From contig NZ_LBMU02000068.1 of assembly GCF_001005085.2 (NCBI RefSeq), positions 1 to 54,706 on the forward strand: a stretch of 54,706 nucleotides of DNA. The letters are read 5' to 3'. Positions 1-8,156 of the stretch are shown here, piece after piece. A program made the translations under genes and the position numbers. The notes under the pieces are model-generated. The model worked only from the letters and a program-made list of their open reading frames with translations, had not been told where the DNA came from and did not search any database. Position 1 is the first letter of the stretch. Every line of letters starts with the position of its first letter. This DNA comes from Streptomyces humi (lineage in GTDB: Bacteria > Actinomycetota > Actinomycetes > Streptomycetales > Streptomycetaceae).

Positions 1-104
1 AGCCGCCGGGCGTCTCGGCCGCATGACCGCCGGGGAGCCGCCGGGCGTCTCGGCCGCATGACCGCCGGGGAGCCGCCGGGCGCCTCGGCCGCATGACCGC
101 CGGG
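1..104. repeat. Tandem 35-bp repeat, three copies
   Basis: Three head-to-tail copies of a 35-bp unit beginning AGCCGCCGGGCG start at 1, 36 and 71; the third lacks the last base. Degenerate half-copies follow to about 180. The array lies beyond the 3' end of the malic enzyme gene. The window begins inside it, so the true copy number is unknown. Nothing else is recognisable in 105-250. Confidence 0.85.
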
Positions 105-250
105 CTTCTCAGCCGCATGACCTCCTGGAAGCCGCCGGGCTTTTCCGCCGCACGACCGGCGAGGAGCCGCCGGGCTTCTCAGGACCATCGCCGCTGGGGA
201 GCGGTCGGGGTTCCGCGGCCGGCGGTTCCCGCGGGGTGCGGACGGGGTTC

Positions 251-1954
251 TCAGACCGCCTTGACGGGTGGGTACGTCGGCTGCCACATGGCTGTCCTGA
301 CACGGTCCTCGATCGTGGCGTCCACGGTCGCGCGGGCCACCCCTTCGGCGTCCGCCGCGCGGGCCACCGCCACCGCGACGGCCACCGACGTCTCGCGCAA
401 CTGGTCGGTGAGGGGCAGGATCGGCGCGCCCGGACCGTCGGTGTCCGTCTGGCCGGCGACGGCGTGCGCGGCGGCCACCAGCATGCCGTCGGTGACCCGG
501 GTGGCCCGCGCGACGATCGCGCCGAGCCCGAGCCCGGGAAAGATCAGCGCGTTGTTGGCCTGCCCGATCCGGTACACGACCCCGTCCTGTTCGACGGGCC
601 GGAACGGGCTGCCCGTGGCGATCAGCGCCCGCCCGTCCGTCCAGGCCAGCAGGTCGGCGGGGACCGCCTCGGCCAGGTCCGTCGGGTTGGACATCGGCAG
701 CACGATCGGGCGCTCGGTGTGCGCGGCCATCGTGCGGACGATCTCCTCGGTGAAGGCGCCGCCCTGCCCGGAGGTGCCGATCAGCACCGTCGGCCGGACC
801 CGGTCGACGACCTCGGCCAGCGCGATGCCGCCCACCTTCTCGTCCCGCTGCCAGTCGGCGACCTCGGCGGCAGGGCGGGCGTAGCCGACCTGGAAGTCGC
901 GCAGTTCGTCCTGGTCCTCGGTGAGCAGGCCGTACCGGTCGACGGCGAAGATGCGGGCCCCGGCCTCCTCGGCGCCCAGACCGTCGGCGACCATGGCGTC
1001 CCGCAGCTGGTCGGCGATGCCGATCCCGGCGGTGCCCGCGCCGAAGATCACCACCCGGTGGTCGCGCAGCGGGGTGCCGCTGGCCTTCACCCCGGAGAGC
1101 ACGGCGGCCAGGTTGACGGCTCCGGTGCCCTGGACGTCGTCGTTGAAGGTGAACTCCTGCGGGCGGTAGCGGTCCAGGATGCGGCGGGCGTTGGCGGGAC
1201 CGAAGTCCTCCCAGTGCAGGAGGGCGCTCGGGAAGAGGCGGCGGGCGGTGGTGACGTAGGCGTCGATGAAGGCGTCGTACGTCTCCCGGTCGACGCGCGG
1301 GTGCCGGTTGCCGAGGTAGAGGGGGCTCTCCAGGAGTTCCTGCCGGTTGGTGCCGACGTCCAGCATGACCGCCAGGGTGCGGTTCGGGTCGATGCCGGCG
1401 GCGGCCGTGTACACGGCGAGTTTGCCCACCGAGATGTCGATGCCGCCCACGCCCCAGTCGCCGATGCCGAGGATCGCCTCGCCGTCCGTGGCGACGATCA
1501 GGTCCACGTCGTCGGGGCCGAGGCCGGCGGCGGTGAGCGCGCCCTCGATGTCCTCCGGCGCGTCCACCGACAGGTACACCCCGGCCGGGCGCCGGTACTC
1601 GAAGCTGTAGCGCTGGATCGCCCGGCCCACGGTCGGGGTGTAGACGATGGGCAGCATCTCCTCCAGGTGGTCGCAGAGCAGCCGGTAGAAGAGCACCTGG
1701 TTGCGGTCGTGCAGGGCGGTGAGGTTGACGTTCTTGGCCAGGTCGGTCGGCTGCGCCGCGTACTGCTGGTAGGCCCGCTCGGCCTGCTGCTCCAGTGTCA
1801 GCACCGCCGGTGGCACCAGTCCCGTCAGACCCAGCTCGCGCCGCTCCTCGGGGGTGAAGGCGGTGCCCCGGTTCAGACGGGGCTGCGAGAGTACGGCCCG
1901 GCCGCGGTCGGTGGTCTCGACACGCCCCTCGTCGGCGTTCCACTGGGTCGTCAT
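251..1954 (-). CDS. Malic enzyme (oxaloacetate-decarboxylating malate dehydrogenase)
   Basis: This 567-residue protein converts malate to pyruvate and CO2 with NAD or NADP, linking the TCA cycle to gluconeogenesis and reducing power. It is the long, eukaryote/E. coli SfcA-type form. Visible landmarks are the YTPTVG segment holding the catalytic tyrosine, the EDFGPANA and FNDDVQGT metal-binding segments, and a Rossmann loop GAGTAGIGIA. The ATG at 1954 is chosen because GAGGAG lies just upstream; the frame is open 41 codons further but with unfamily-like sequence. The 150 bp upstream contain the small inverted repeat TGCCT-TTTC-AGGCA near 2025-2045, a possible operator. The cofactor cannot be told from sequence alone. 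Confidence 0.93.
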   Translation of the reverse strand: MTTQWNADEGRVETTDRGRAVLSQPRLNRGTAFTPEERRELGLTGLVPPAVLTLEQQAERAYQQYAAQPTDLAKNVNLTALHDRNQVLFYRLLCDHLEEMLPIVYTPTVGRAIQRYSFEYRRPAGVYLSVDAPEDIEGALTAAGLGPDDVDLIVATDGEAILGIGDWGVGGIDISVGKLAVYTAAAGIDPNRTLAVMLDVGTNRQELLESPLYLGNRHPRVDRETYDAFIDAYVTTARRLFPSALLHWEDFGPANARRILDRYRPQEFTFNDDVQGTGAVNLAAVLSGVKASGTPLRDHRVVIFGAGTAGIGIADQLRDAMVADGLGAEEAGARIFAVDRYGLLTEDQDELRDFQVGYARPAAEVADWQRDEKVGGIALAEVVDRVRPTVLIGTSGQGGAFTEEIVRTMAAHTERPIVLPMSNPTDLAEAVPADLLAWTDGRALIATGSPFRPVEQDGVVYRIGQANNALIFPGLGLGAIVARATRVTDGMLVAAAHAVAGQTDTDGPGAPILPLTDQLRETSVAVAVAVARAADAEGVARATVDATIEDRVRTAMWQPTYPPVKAV

Positions 1955-2104
1955 GATCGGCTCCTCGTCACTTCCGGTGGATCGGTGCTCCCCACCAGCC
2001 TCGGCCGTGGCAGACACATACGTCCAATGCCTGAAAAGGCAGTGATCCATGCGTCGAGGACATGTATGCGACCCCATCCGGGTGTTGTACGGCGTCGAGG
2101 AGTG

Positions 2105-2824
2105 CTAGGCCGCCGCCGTCGCCCCCCGGGTGGTCGGGCGGATCAGCCCCGACTCGTAGGCGAAGGTCACCGCCTGCACCCGGGCGCGGGCGCCGATCTT
2201 CGCGAGGACGTTGCTGACGTGTGTCTTCACGGTGGTCGGGGCGATGGACAGCCACTGCGCGATCTCGGCGTTGGTCCAGCCGGAGGCGACGGCGATCAGG
2301 ACGTCGCGTTCGCGCCGGGTGAGGGCGCCGAGCCCCGCGGTGCGGGGGAGCGGGCGAACGGTGTGCTGCCGGCGGACGGCGTCGATGAGCGCCTGTGTCA
2401 GACCGGGCGTGATGACGGCGTCCCCGGTGGCCACCACCTGGATGGCCGCGGTCAGCTCGGCCGGGTCGGCGTCGTCGAGCAGGAAGCCGCCGGCTCCCGC
2501 GCGCAGTGCCGCCCAGGCGTCGGCCTCCCGGTCGGCGGCGGTCAGCACCAGCACCCGGGGGGCGGCCGGCTCCTCGCCGGGGAGGCCCGCGATACGGGTG
2601 AGGCCGGCCGGACGGCTGATACGACGGATGGTGTCGATGGTGTCCGCCCGGGACAGCCTGCTGTCCATCACCACGACGTCGGGGCGGAGCGCGGCGCTCG
2701 CACGGACCGCCGCGTCACCGTCCGCCGCCTCCCCGACCACCGTCAGGCCGGGCTCGGCGGTCAGCAGCATCCGCAGGGCGAGGCGTTGGAGGGACTGGTC
2801 GTTGACGACGAGTACGGAGACCAT
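2105..2824 (-). CDS. LuxR/NarL-family response regulator, orphan
   Basis: This 239-residue protein has an N-terminal receiver domain (about 1-130) and a C-terminal LuxR-type helix-turn-helix (about 170-235, LTRRERDVLIAVASGWTNAE then TVKTHVSNVLAKIG). The presumed phospho-acceptor is the Asp in VVMDSR. The acidic pair at the start of the receiver reads VVND instead of DD, so phosphorylation may be altered. The receiver also carries an insertion (AGLTRIAGLPGEEPAAPRV) before the fourth strand. The ATG at 2824 follows GGGAGAAGG. No histidine kinase is adjacent. A 23-bp palindrome sits directly upstream, suggesting control by an unlinked repressor. Target genes are unknown. Confidence 0.88.
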   Translation of the reverse strand: MVSVLVVNDQSLQRLALRMLLTAEPGLTVVGEAADGDAAVRASAALRPDVVVMDSRLSRADTIDTIRRISRPAGLTRIAGLPGEEPAAPRVLVLTAADREADAWAALRAGAGGFLLDDADPAELTAAIQVVATGDAVITPGLTQALIDAVRRQHTVRPLPRTAGLGALTRRERDVLIAVASGWTNAEIAQWLSIAPTTVKTHVSNVLAKIGARARVQAVTFAYESGLIRPTTRGATAAA

Positions 2825-2877
2825 GCCTGCCTTCTCCCTGCGGGGGCCCACGCGAGGTTCCATGCGAGGTCCGTTCC

Positions 2878-2900
2878 GTGAACGAAACTGTTTCGTTCAC
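2878..2900. promoter_or_regulatory. 23-bp palindromic operator upstream of the response regulator
   Basis: The arms GTGAACGAAAC (2878-2888) and GTTTCGTTCAC (2890-2900) are perfect inverted repeats around a single central base. On the minus strand a TAGCAT -10-like hexamer (2901-2906) directly precedes it, so a bound protein would cover the transcription start. Size and base pattern resemble operators of TetR-family repressors (inference). No TetR gene is in the window. Confidence 0.7.
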
Positions 2901-2985
2901 ATGCTACGCCCGGATCCGCCGTCCCGGGAGAGTGGCTCCGCTCACTCGGCCCGGACGACCCGCGTCTCTGCCCTGAAGGGCCCGC

Positions 2986-4161
2986 TCACCCGACCTGCCG
3001 GCCGAGCGCGGCCAGGGCGATCCGCTGGGCCACCGGGTTCATGTCCTCGCCCTTCGCGTCGGTCGCGTTCACCGAGTAGACGAGCGTCCGGCTCAGGTCG
3101 CGGGTGCCGAGGACCAGGGTGTCGTACCCGTACCGGGCGCCCGACTTGAGCCAGTACACCTGCCCCTGGTACTCGAACCGCTGCAACCCGGCGCTGTAGG
3201 TGGCCCCCGCGATGTGCGCCGGGACCGTGAACATCTCCGCCAGCTGCGGTCCCGGCGGCACGATCCGTCCGCGGAACAGGGAGGTCAGCAGCCGTTCCAG
3301 ATCCGCCGTCGTGGAGATCATGTCCCCGGCGGCGAACCGGTCCGCCTGGTTCCAGTCGGTCACGTCCACGAAGGACGTGGTCCCGTCGGCCCTCGTCACC
3401 TTCTGGTAGCCGTGGTTGTGCGGGCCCCGGACGCGCGGGTCGGTGCCGGGAAAGTAGGTGTCCCGCATGCCGGCGGGGCGCAGCACGAGCCGGGTGACCT
3501 CGGTGGCGTACGACCGCCCGGTCACCTTCTCGATCAGCAGCCCGAGGACCGTGTAGTTGATGTTCAGGTAGTCCTGCCGGGTGCCCGGGGCGAACTCCGG
3601 TCCCTTCGCCACCGCCGACCGTACGACCTGCCGCGGGGTGAGCGTGTCGAACCGGTGCGCGTACTGCGCCTCGAAGGAGTCGCCCCAGCCGTCGCCGGCC
3701 CGGATGCCGCTGGTGTGGTTCAGCAACTGCCGTACGGTGATGGGCGCGAAGGCCCCGGTGAACAGGCCCGGGAGGTAGTGCTGGACGGGGGTGCCCAGGT
3801 CGACCCGGCCCTGTGCGGCCAGTTCCAGCACGGCGGCCGCGGTCACCACCTTCGTCGTGGAACCGGCCCGGAAGCGGGCGTCCGGGTCCGCCGCCCGGCC
3901 GGTCGCCAGATCGTGCACGCCCGCGCTGCCGTGCCAGACCCCGTCGGTGCCGCCGACCCGGACGAGTGCGGCGGTGGCGTCCGGGCTGGGCAGCCCGGCG
4001 ATCGCGGCACGCAGCGCGGCTGCGGCGGGGGAAGCGGCCGATGCGGTGGAGGCCGAAGCGGGCAGGGCCGGGGCGGCCAGGGCGGGGGCGGCCAGGGGGC
4101 CGGCCGCGAGGACCAGGGCGAGGGAGGCGGTGAGGGCGGTGGTCCGGGGATGGACGCGCAT
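2986..4161 (-). CDS. Secreted serine hydrolase (beta-lactamase / DD-carboxypeptidase family)
   Basis: This 391-residue exported protein has a signal peptide (about 1-30, ending ALAAPALA). It belongs to the class C beta-lactamase / D-alanyl-D-alanine carboxypeptidase superfamily. The SxxK catalytic motif is seen as AGSTTK (about 99-104), the second motif as DYLNINY, and the third as KSG in YWLKSGARYGYD. These are the expected three active-site elements of a penicillin-recognising hydrolase, so it probably acts on cell-wall peptides or related esters outside the membrane. The ATG at 4161 follows CTGGAG. The gene is divergent from the ECF sigma gene, sharing a 272-bp control region. Substrate is not predictable. 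Confidence 0.88.
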   Translation of the reverse strand: MRVHPRTTALTASLALVLAAGPLAAPALAAPALPASASTASAASPAAAALRAAIAGLPSPDATAALVRVGGTDGVWHGSAGVHDLATGRAADPDARFRAGSTTKVVTAAAVLELAAQGRVDLGTPVQHYLPGLFTGAFAPITVRQLLNHTSGIRAGDGWGDSFEAQYAHRFDTLTPRQVVRSAVAKGPEFAPGTRQDYLNINYTVLGLLIEKVTGRSYATEVTRLVLRPAGMRDTYFPGTDPRVRGPHNHGYQKVTRADGTTSFVDVTDWNQADRFAAGDMISTTADLERLLTSLFRGRIVPPGPQLAEMFTVPAHIAGATYSAGLQRFEYQGQVYWLKSGARYGYDTLVLGTRDLSRTLVYSVNATDAKGEDMNPVAQRIALAALGRQVG

Positions 4162-4433
4162 ACGTGGGCTCCAGGGGGTGTCGGATACGGGGCGCGTTCA
4201 TCCTCCGGGCGCCCGGCGGCCGGCCGGATCGTCGGCGAGGAGGACGCGGAACCCTGACCTCCGAACTGACAACTCTTGCTTCTCGTAGGGAAGTTGCCGG
4301 GGTTCGCCCGTAGGGGGAGTTGGCGGCGGGCGCCCGGCGCGGAAAAAGTGTTATCCCGGAACCTCTCGCTCCGTCTCCACCCTGTGATCCCCGACATTGC
4401 CAAGCCCACCGCCCGGGCTGAGAGGGTGCGGTC
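4162..4433. other. Divergent promoter region, hydrolase / ECF sigma
   Basis: This 272-bp gap holds the promoters of both flanking genes. A GGAACC hexamer at 4358-4363 resembles the -35 element of many ECF promoters and lies 70 bp before the sigma gene, hinting at autoregulation. No convincing -10 partner was found. GAGAGGG just before 4434 serves as the sigma-gene ribosome binding site. Confidence 0.35.
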
Positions 4434-6140
4434 ATGAGGACGGACGTGCAGGTGCCGCGGCAGTGGCGGGCCACGGTCGCGGCCGCGCAGGCGGGTGACC
4501 GGCGGGCGCTGGACGAACTGGTCGAGGGCTGGCTGCCGTTGGTCTACAACGTCGTCGGCCGCGCCCTCAACGGCCATGCCGACGTCGACGACGTCGTCCA
4601 GGAGACCATGCTGCGCGCCGTCGGCAACCTCGGCACCCTCCGTGACCCGGACAGCTTCCGGTCCTGGCTGGTGGCCATCGCCATGCGGCAGGTACGGGAC
4701 CGGGCCCGCCGCAGACACGAGCGGAAACTGGACGAGCAGGTCCCGGACGGCACCGCCGACTTCGCCGAACTGACCGTGCTGCGGCTCCAGTTGGAGGGCC
4801 AGCGGCGGGAGGCCGCGGAGGCGGTGCGCTGGCTGGACCCGGAGGACCGGCAGTTGGCGTCGCTGTGGTGGCTGGAGGTCTCGGGCGAACTGACCCGCCG
4901 CGAACTGGCGGCGGCCGTCGGCATCAGCCGGCAGCACGCCGCCGTCCGCGTCCAGCGGCTGAAGGAACGGCTGGAGACCTCACGCGGCATCGTGCGCGCG
5001 CTGGACGGGGCCTGCCCCGGGCTGCGCGAGCTGACCGCCCGCTGGAACGGGCGGCCCGACTCGGTCTGGCGCAAGCGGCTGGCCCGGCACATCCGGGGCT
5101 GCGGCTACTGCTCGGACGGCCGCGACTCCGTCGTACCGGCGGAACGGCTGCTCGTCGGAATCGCGCTGGTGCCGGTGCCGGTGGGCTTCACGCTGTCACT
5201 GACGCTCGGCGGGAAGACGGCGGTGGCGGCAGCCTCGGTGACGTCCGCCGGGTGGTCGGCGAAGGTGCTCGGCGCGCTGACCAAACCGGCGGTGGCGGTC
5301 ACGGCGGGCGCGACCATCGTGGCGGGCGGCGCGTACGTCGTCGTACAGGCGCCGGGCGAGACGGCGCCGCGTACGGCTGTGTCGCCGACGGCGGCGGTCA
5401 CCGGCACGGGGCCCGCGACGACCGGGCCGACCACCGCCGCACCGTCCCCGTCAAACTCGCCGTCCCCGACACCGTCCACGTCTCCGTCGGCTTCGGCCTC
5501 GCCGGGTTCGGGTGTCTACGGCTCGGTCGTCGACGCCGTCGACCGGGCGCCGGACCCGGACACCCGGCCGGGGGCGCTGCCCCACCGGCCCGAGTCGGGG
5601 ATCACCAGTACGGGCGGGGCGCACGCCGTGCTGAACCACCGCGGCGACGGCGTGACCCTCAGCGGGCAGGGCTATGTGCTGGTCCGCTGGCAGATCTCAC
5701 CGCAGTACCGGGCCGGGAGCCTGGTCATGCCGTCCTGGACCGGGCTGACGGGGAAGATCTTCCATGTGGCGTCCGGGGGCGGGCGGCGGATGGACGACCG
5801 GGTGAGCACCACGGACGCCTCCGCGACGGGCATGGGCAACTCGACGGTGGGGTACGCCGTGTTGCCGTCCGGGACGCAGCAGATGTGGCAGAACGAGTAC
5901 TTCTATGTCGACGGCAGCGTGTCCCTCACCGTGAACGAGCGGGGGGCGGACTACGGGCTGAGCGTGTTCCCGTCCTCGTGGGCCGCGGTGGAGAAGGACG
6001 TGCTGTCCGGGCCGCCGGACGGGGCGATCCGGTACGGGCTGGTGCGGGACGCCGGGACCGACGCGACGCCGGTCCCGCAGTACCTGACGCGGACGACGCC
6101 GGTGGATGCCGCGACCGTGCCGCAGCGGTCGCGGGTCTAG
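4434..6140 (+). CDS. ECF sigma factor with fused zinc-finger, membrane span and extracellular domain
   Basis: This 568-residue protein is a chimera. Residues about 10-110 form sigma region 2 (DVDDVVQETMLRAVGNL, then the FRSWLVAIA core). Residues about 125-185 form region 4 with the helix-turn-helix TRRELAAAVGISRQHAAVRV. A short segment H-x3-C-x2-C (HIRGCGYC, about 222-229) resembles the zinc-binding part of anti-sigma factors. Hydrophobic stretches follow (about 240-310), then a Pro/Ser/Thr-rich linker (about 320-360) and a C-terminal domain of about 200 residues that would lie outside the cell. Sigma and sensor therefore appear joined in one chain, as described for ECF families with long C-terminal extensions in actinobacteria. 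Release would need proteolysis or a conformational switch (inference). Ligand unknown. Confidence 0.85.
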   Translation: MRTDVQVPRQWRATVAAAQAGDRRALDELVEGWLPLVYNVVGRALNGHADVDDVVQETMLRAVGNLGTLRDPDSFRSWLVAIAMRQVRDRARRRHERKLDEQVPDGTADFAELTVLRLQLEGQRREAAEAVRWLDPEDRQLASLWWLEVSGELTRRELAAAVGISRQHAAVRVQRLKERLETSRGIVRALDGACPGLRELTARWNGRPDSVWRKRLARHIRGCGYCSDGRDSVVPAERLLVGIALVPVPVGFTLSLTLGGKTAVAAASVTSAGWSAKVLGALTKPAVAVTAGATIVAGGAYVVVQAPGETAPRTAVSPTAAVTGTGPATTGPTTAAPSPSNSPSPTPSTSPSASASPGSGVYGSVVDAVDRAPDPDTRPGALPHRPESGITSTGGAHAVLNHRGDGVTLSGQGYVLVRWQISPQYRAGSLVMPSWTGLTGKIFHVASGGGRRMDDRVSTTDASATGMGNSTVGYAVLPSGTQQMWQNEYFYVDGSVSLTVNERGADYGLSVFPSSWAAVEKDVLSGPPDGAIRYGLVRDAGTDATPVPQYLTRTTPVDAATVPQRSRV

Positions 6141-6162
6141 TCGCGGGTCCGGAGCGGGACGC

Positions 6163-6840
6163 TCAGCGCAGGGCGTCGAGCAGGTCCACCCTGTTGGTCG
6201 TGATCGAGTCGACGCCCAGGTCCAGGAGGCGGCGCAGCGAGCGGCGGGTGTCCGGGGTCCAGCAGGAGACCAGGTGGCCGGTGCGGTGGACGTGTTCGGT
6301 CAGGGCGTGGTCGAGCAGGGTGAAGCGGTAGTTGAGGTAGCGGGGGCGGATCGCGTCCAGGAGCACGGGGCGGACCGGGGCCAGCGTCGTGCGGGTCAGG
6401 GCGATCTCGGCCGCCGTGTCCGCCGCGCGCACCGCCAGCATCGACGGGGCGTCCCCGGTGTAGTAGACGCGGTCCGCCGCGCCGCACTCGCGGGCCACCG
6501 CCACGATCCTGGCCACCGCCCGCTCGCTCGGGGCCCCGGGCAGGTCGATCATCACCCGGCTGTCCTCAGTCGCCGCCAGCGCCTCGGCGAGCGTCGGGAC
6601 ACCGCCCTCCGTGAGACCGCGGACCTCGTCCGCCGACAGGGCGGTCAGCGGGCGGTCGTGTCCCCACAGCCGCTTGAGCGTGCCGTCGTGCAGGAGGACG
6701 GGGACGCCGTCACGGGTGAGACGTACGTCGATCTCCACCGCGTCCGCGCCCCGGCGGAGCGCGGAACGCAGCGAGTCGAGCGTGTTCTCACGGAGACGGT
6801 AGGGGTCGCCGCGATGGGCCACGGCGGTCACGGTCTGCAT
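6163..6840 (-). CDS. Glycerophosphodiester phosphodiesterase
   Basis: This 225-residue cytoplasmic protein hydrolyses glycerophosphodiesters to glycerol-3-phosphate and an alcohol. It shows the GDPD TIM-barrel signature in order: VAHRGDPYRLRENTL, AVEIDVRLTRDG, VLLHDGTL. The catalytic His pair and the Glu/Asp metal ligands are therefore present. It ends with the typical GVDSITTNRVDLL. No signal peptide is visible, in contrast with the secreted, phosphate-regulated GDPDs of the genus. It lies 33 bp downstream of the deaminase gene on the same strand, so the two are probably co-transcribed. It converges on the sigma gene with a 22-bp gap. Confidence 0.9.
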   Translation of the reverse strand: MQTVTAVAHRGDPYRLRENTLDSLRSALRRGADAVEIDVRLTRDGVPVLLHDGTLKRLWGHDRPLTALSADEVRGLTEGGVPTLAEALAATEDSRVMIDLPGAPSERAVARIVAVARECGAADRVYYTGDAPSMLAVRAADTAAEIALTRTTLAPVRPVLLDAIRPRYLNYRFTLLDHALTEHVHRTGHLVSCWTPDTRRSLRRLLDLGVDSITTNRVDLLDALR

Positions 6841-6873
6841 GAGCCCATGTTGTCAGGGCCCGGCGGCGGTTCA

Positions 6874-7935
6874 TCAGGGGGCGAGCCACGCCTTCGTGTA
6901 CGTGTCGATCTCGGCCGAGATCCTCGCCCTGCCCGGCTCGTCCAGGAAGGACGCCTCGACCGCGTTTTTGGCGAGGTCCGCGATGCCCCGCTCGTCCAGG
7001 CCGAGGAGGCGGGCGGCGACGACGTACTCGCTGTTCAGGTCCGTGCCGAACATCGGCGGGTCGTCCGAGTTGACCGTGACCAGGACACCGGCGTCCACGA
7101 ATGCCTTGATCGGGTGCTCCTCGAGGGTCCGGACCGCGCGCGTGGCGATGTTGGACGTCGGGCACACCTCCAGCGCGATCCGGTGCTCGGCGAGGTGGGC
7201 GAGCAGCTTCGGGTCCTGAGCGGAGCTGGTGCCGTGGCCGATGCGTTCGGCGTGCAGTTCGCGCAGGGCGTCCCAGACCGTCTCGGGGCCGGTGGTCTCA
7301 CCGGCGTGCGGGACGGAGTGCAGGCCGGCCGCGACCGCCTGGTCGAAGTACGGCTTGAACTGCGGCCGCGGCACCCCGATCTCGGGGCCGCCGAGCCCGA
7401 ACGACACCAGGCCCTCCGGGCGGAGCCGGTCGTCGGTGGCGAGCCGCACCGTCTCCTCGGCGGCCTCCAGACCCGCCTCGCCGGGAATGTCGAAGCACCA
7501 GCGCAGGACCGTGCCGAACTCGGCCTCCGCCGCCTTCCGCGCGTCCTCGATCGCGTCCATGAAGGCCCGTGCGTCGATCCCGCGCCGGGTGGACGAGAAG
7601 GGGGTGATCGTCAGCTCGGCGTAGCGCACCTGCTGGCGGGCCAGCTCGCGGCCCACCTCGTAGGTCAGCAGCCGGACGTCCTCAGGCGTGCGGATCAGGT
7701 CGACGACCGACAGGTAGACGTCGATGAAGTGCGCGAAGTCGGTGAACGTGAAGTAGTCGACCAGTGCCTCGGGGTCGGTGGGGACCTTGGAGTCGGGGTG
7801 CCGGGCGGCCAGTTCCGACACGATGCGGGGGGAGGCGGAGCCGACGTGGTGGACGTGCAGTTCGGCCTTGGGCAGTCCGGCGACGAAGGCGTGCACATCG
7901 CGCAGGGCGGCGGGTTCGGCGTGGCGGTCGGTCAA
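6874..7935 (-). CDS. Adenosine-deaminase-family protein, probable aminodeoxyfutalosine deaminase
   Basis: This 353-residue protein belongs to the adenosine/AMP deaminase superfamily. Visible motifs are HVHHVGSAS (about 24-32), HAGE, IGHG, CPTSN and VNSDDPPMFGT, which supply zinc ligands and catalytic Glu/Asp. The first motif is HVHHVGS rather than the HLHLEG usual for true adenosine deaminases. From memory, the S. avermitilis homologue in this neighbourhood deaminates 6-amino-6-deoxyfutalosine in the futalosine route to menaquinone, so I favour that role; plain adenosine deaminase is the alternative. The start is a TTG at 7935, chosen because GGGGAGGA sits 5-6 bases before it. The frame stays open upstream, but that part is not family-like. 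Confidence 0.85.
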   Translation of the reverse strand: MTDRHAEPAALRDVHAFVAGLPKAELHVHHVGSASPRIVSELAARHPDSKVPTDPEALVDYFTFTDFAHFIDVYLSVVDLIRTPEDVRLLTYEVGRELARQQVRYAELTITPFSSTRRGIDARAFMDAIEDARKAAEAEFGTVLRWCFDIPGEAGLEAAEETVRLATDDRLRPEGLVSFGLGGPEIGVPRPQFKPYFDQAVAAGLHSVPHAGETTGPETVWDALRELHAERIGHGTSSAQDPKLLAHLAEHRIALEVCPTSNIATRAVRTLEEHPIKAFVDAGVLVTVNSDDPPMFGTDLNSEYVVAARLLGLDERGIADLAKNAVEASFLDEPGRARISAEIDTYTKAWLAP

Positions 7936-8093
7936 GGGTTCCTCCCCGGAACGGCGCGGGGGGCCGCCGGCGGCCGCGGTACGGCCGCGAGCTCGCCCCT
8001 CGCGCGGTGATCGGCTGATCAGTGGTCCGGGGTCATCGTAGGCCGGACCGGCGTTCGACGTGCTCGGGCCGTAGCATGACGGCGGCACGCGTG

Positions 8094-8146
8094 CGGGAGA
8101 CGTCGGGAGACGTCGGGAGACGTGGGGGAGACGTGGGGGAGAGGGG
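8094..8146. repeat. Short tandem GGGAGACGT repeats in the 5' leader
   Basis: Three 10-bp units CGGGAGACGT (8094-8123) are followed by an 11-bp variant GGGGGAGACGT and a partial sixth unit. The array lies immediately before the start codon at 8157, and the final GAGGGG may act as the ribosome binding site. Slippage here would change leader length, not the reading frame. Confidence 0.75.
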
Positions 8147-8156
8147 ACATCGCGAG

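Noticed and set aside
236..2881. Open frame of 881 codons on the plus strand
   Set aside because: It runs antisense through malic enzyme and the response regulator. Its composition (Gly/Arg/Asp-rich, no motif) is the usual high-GC shadow; the opposite strand has clear family motifs.
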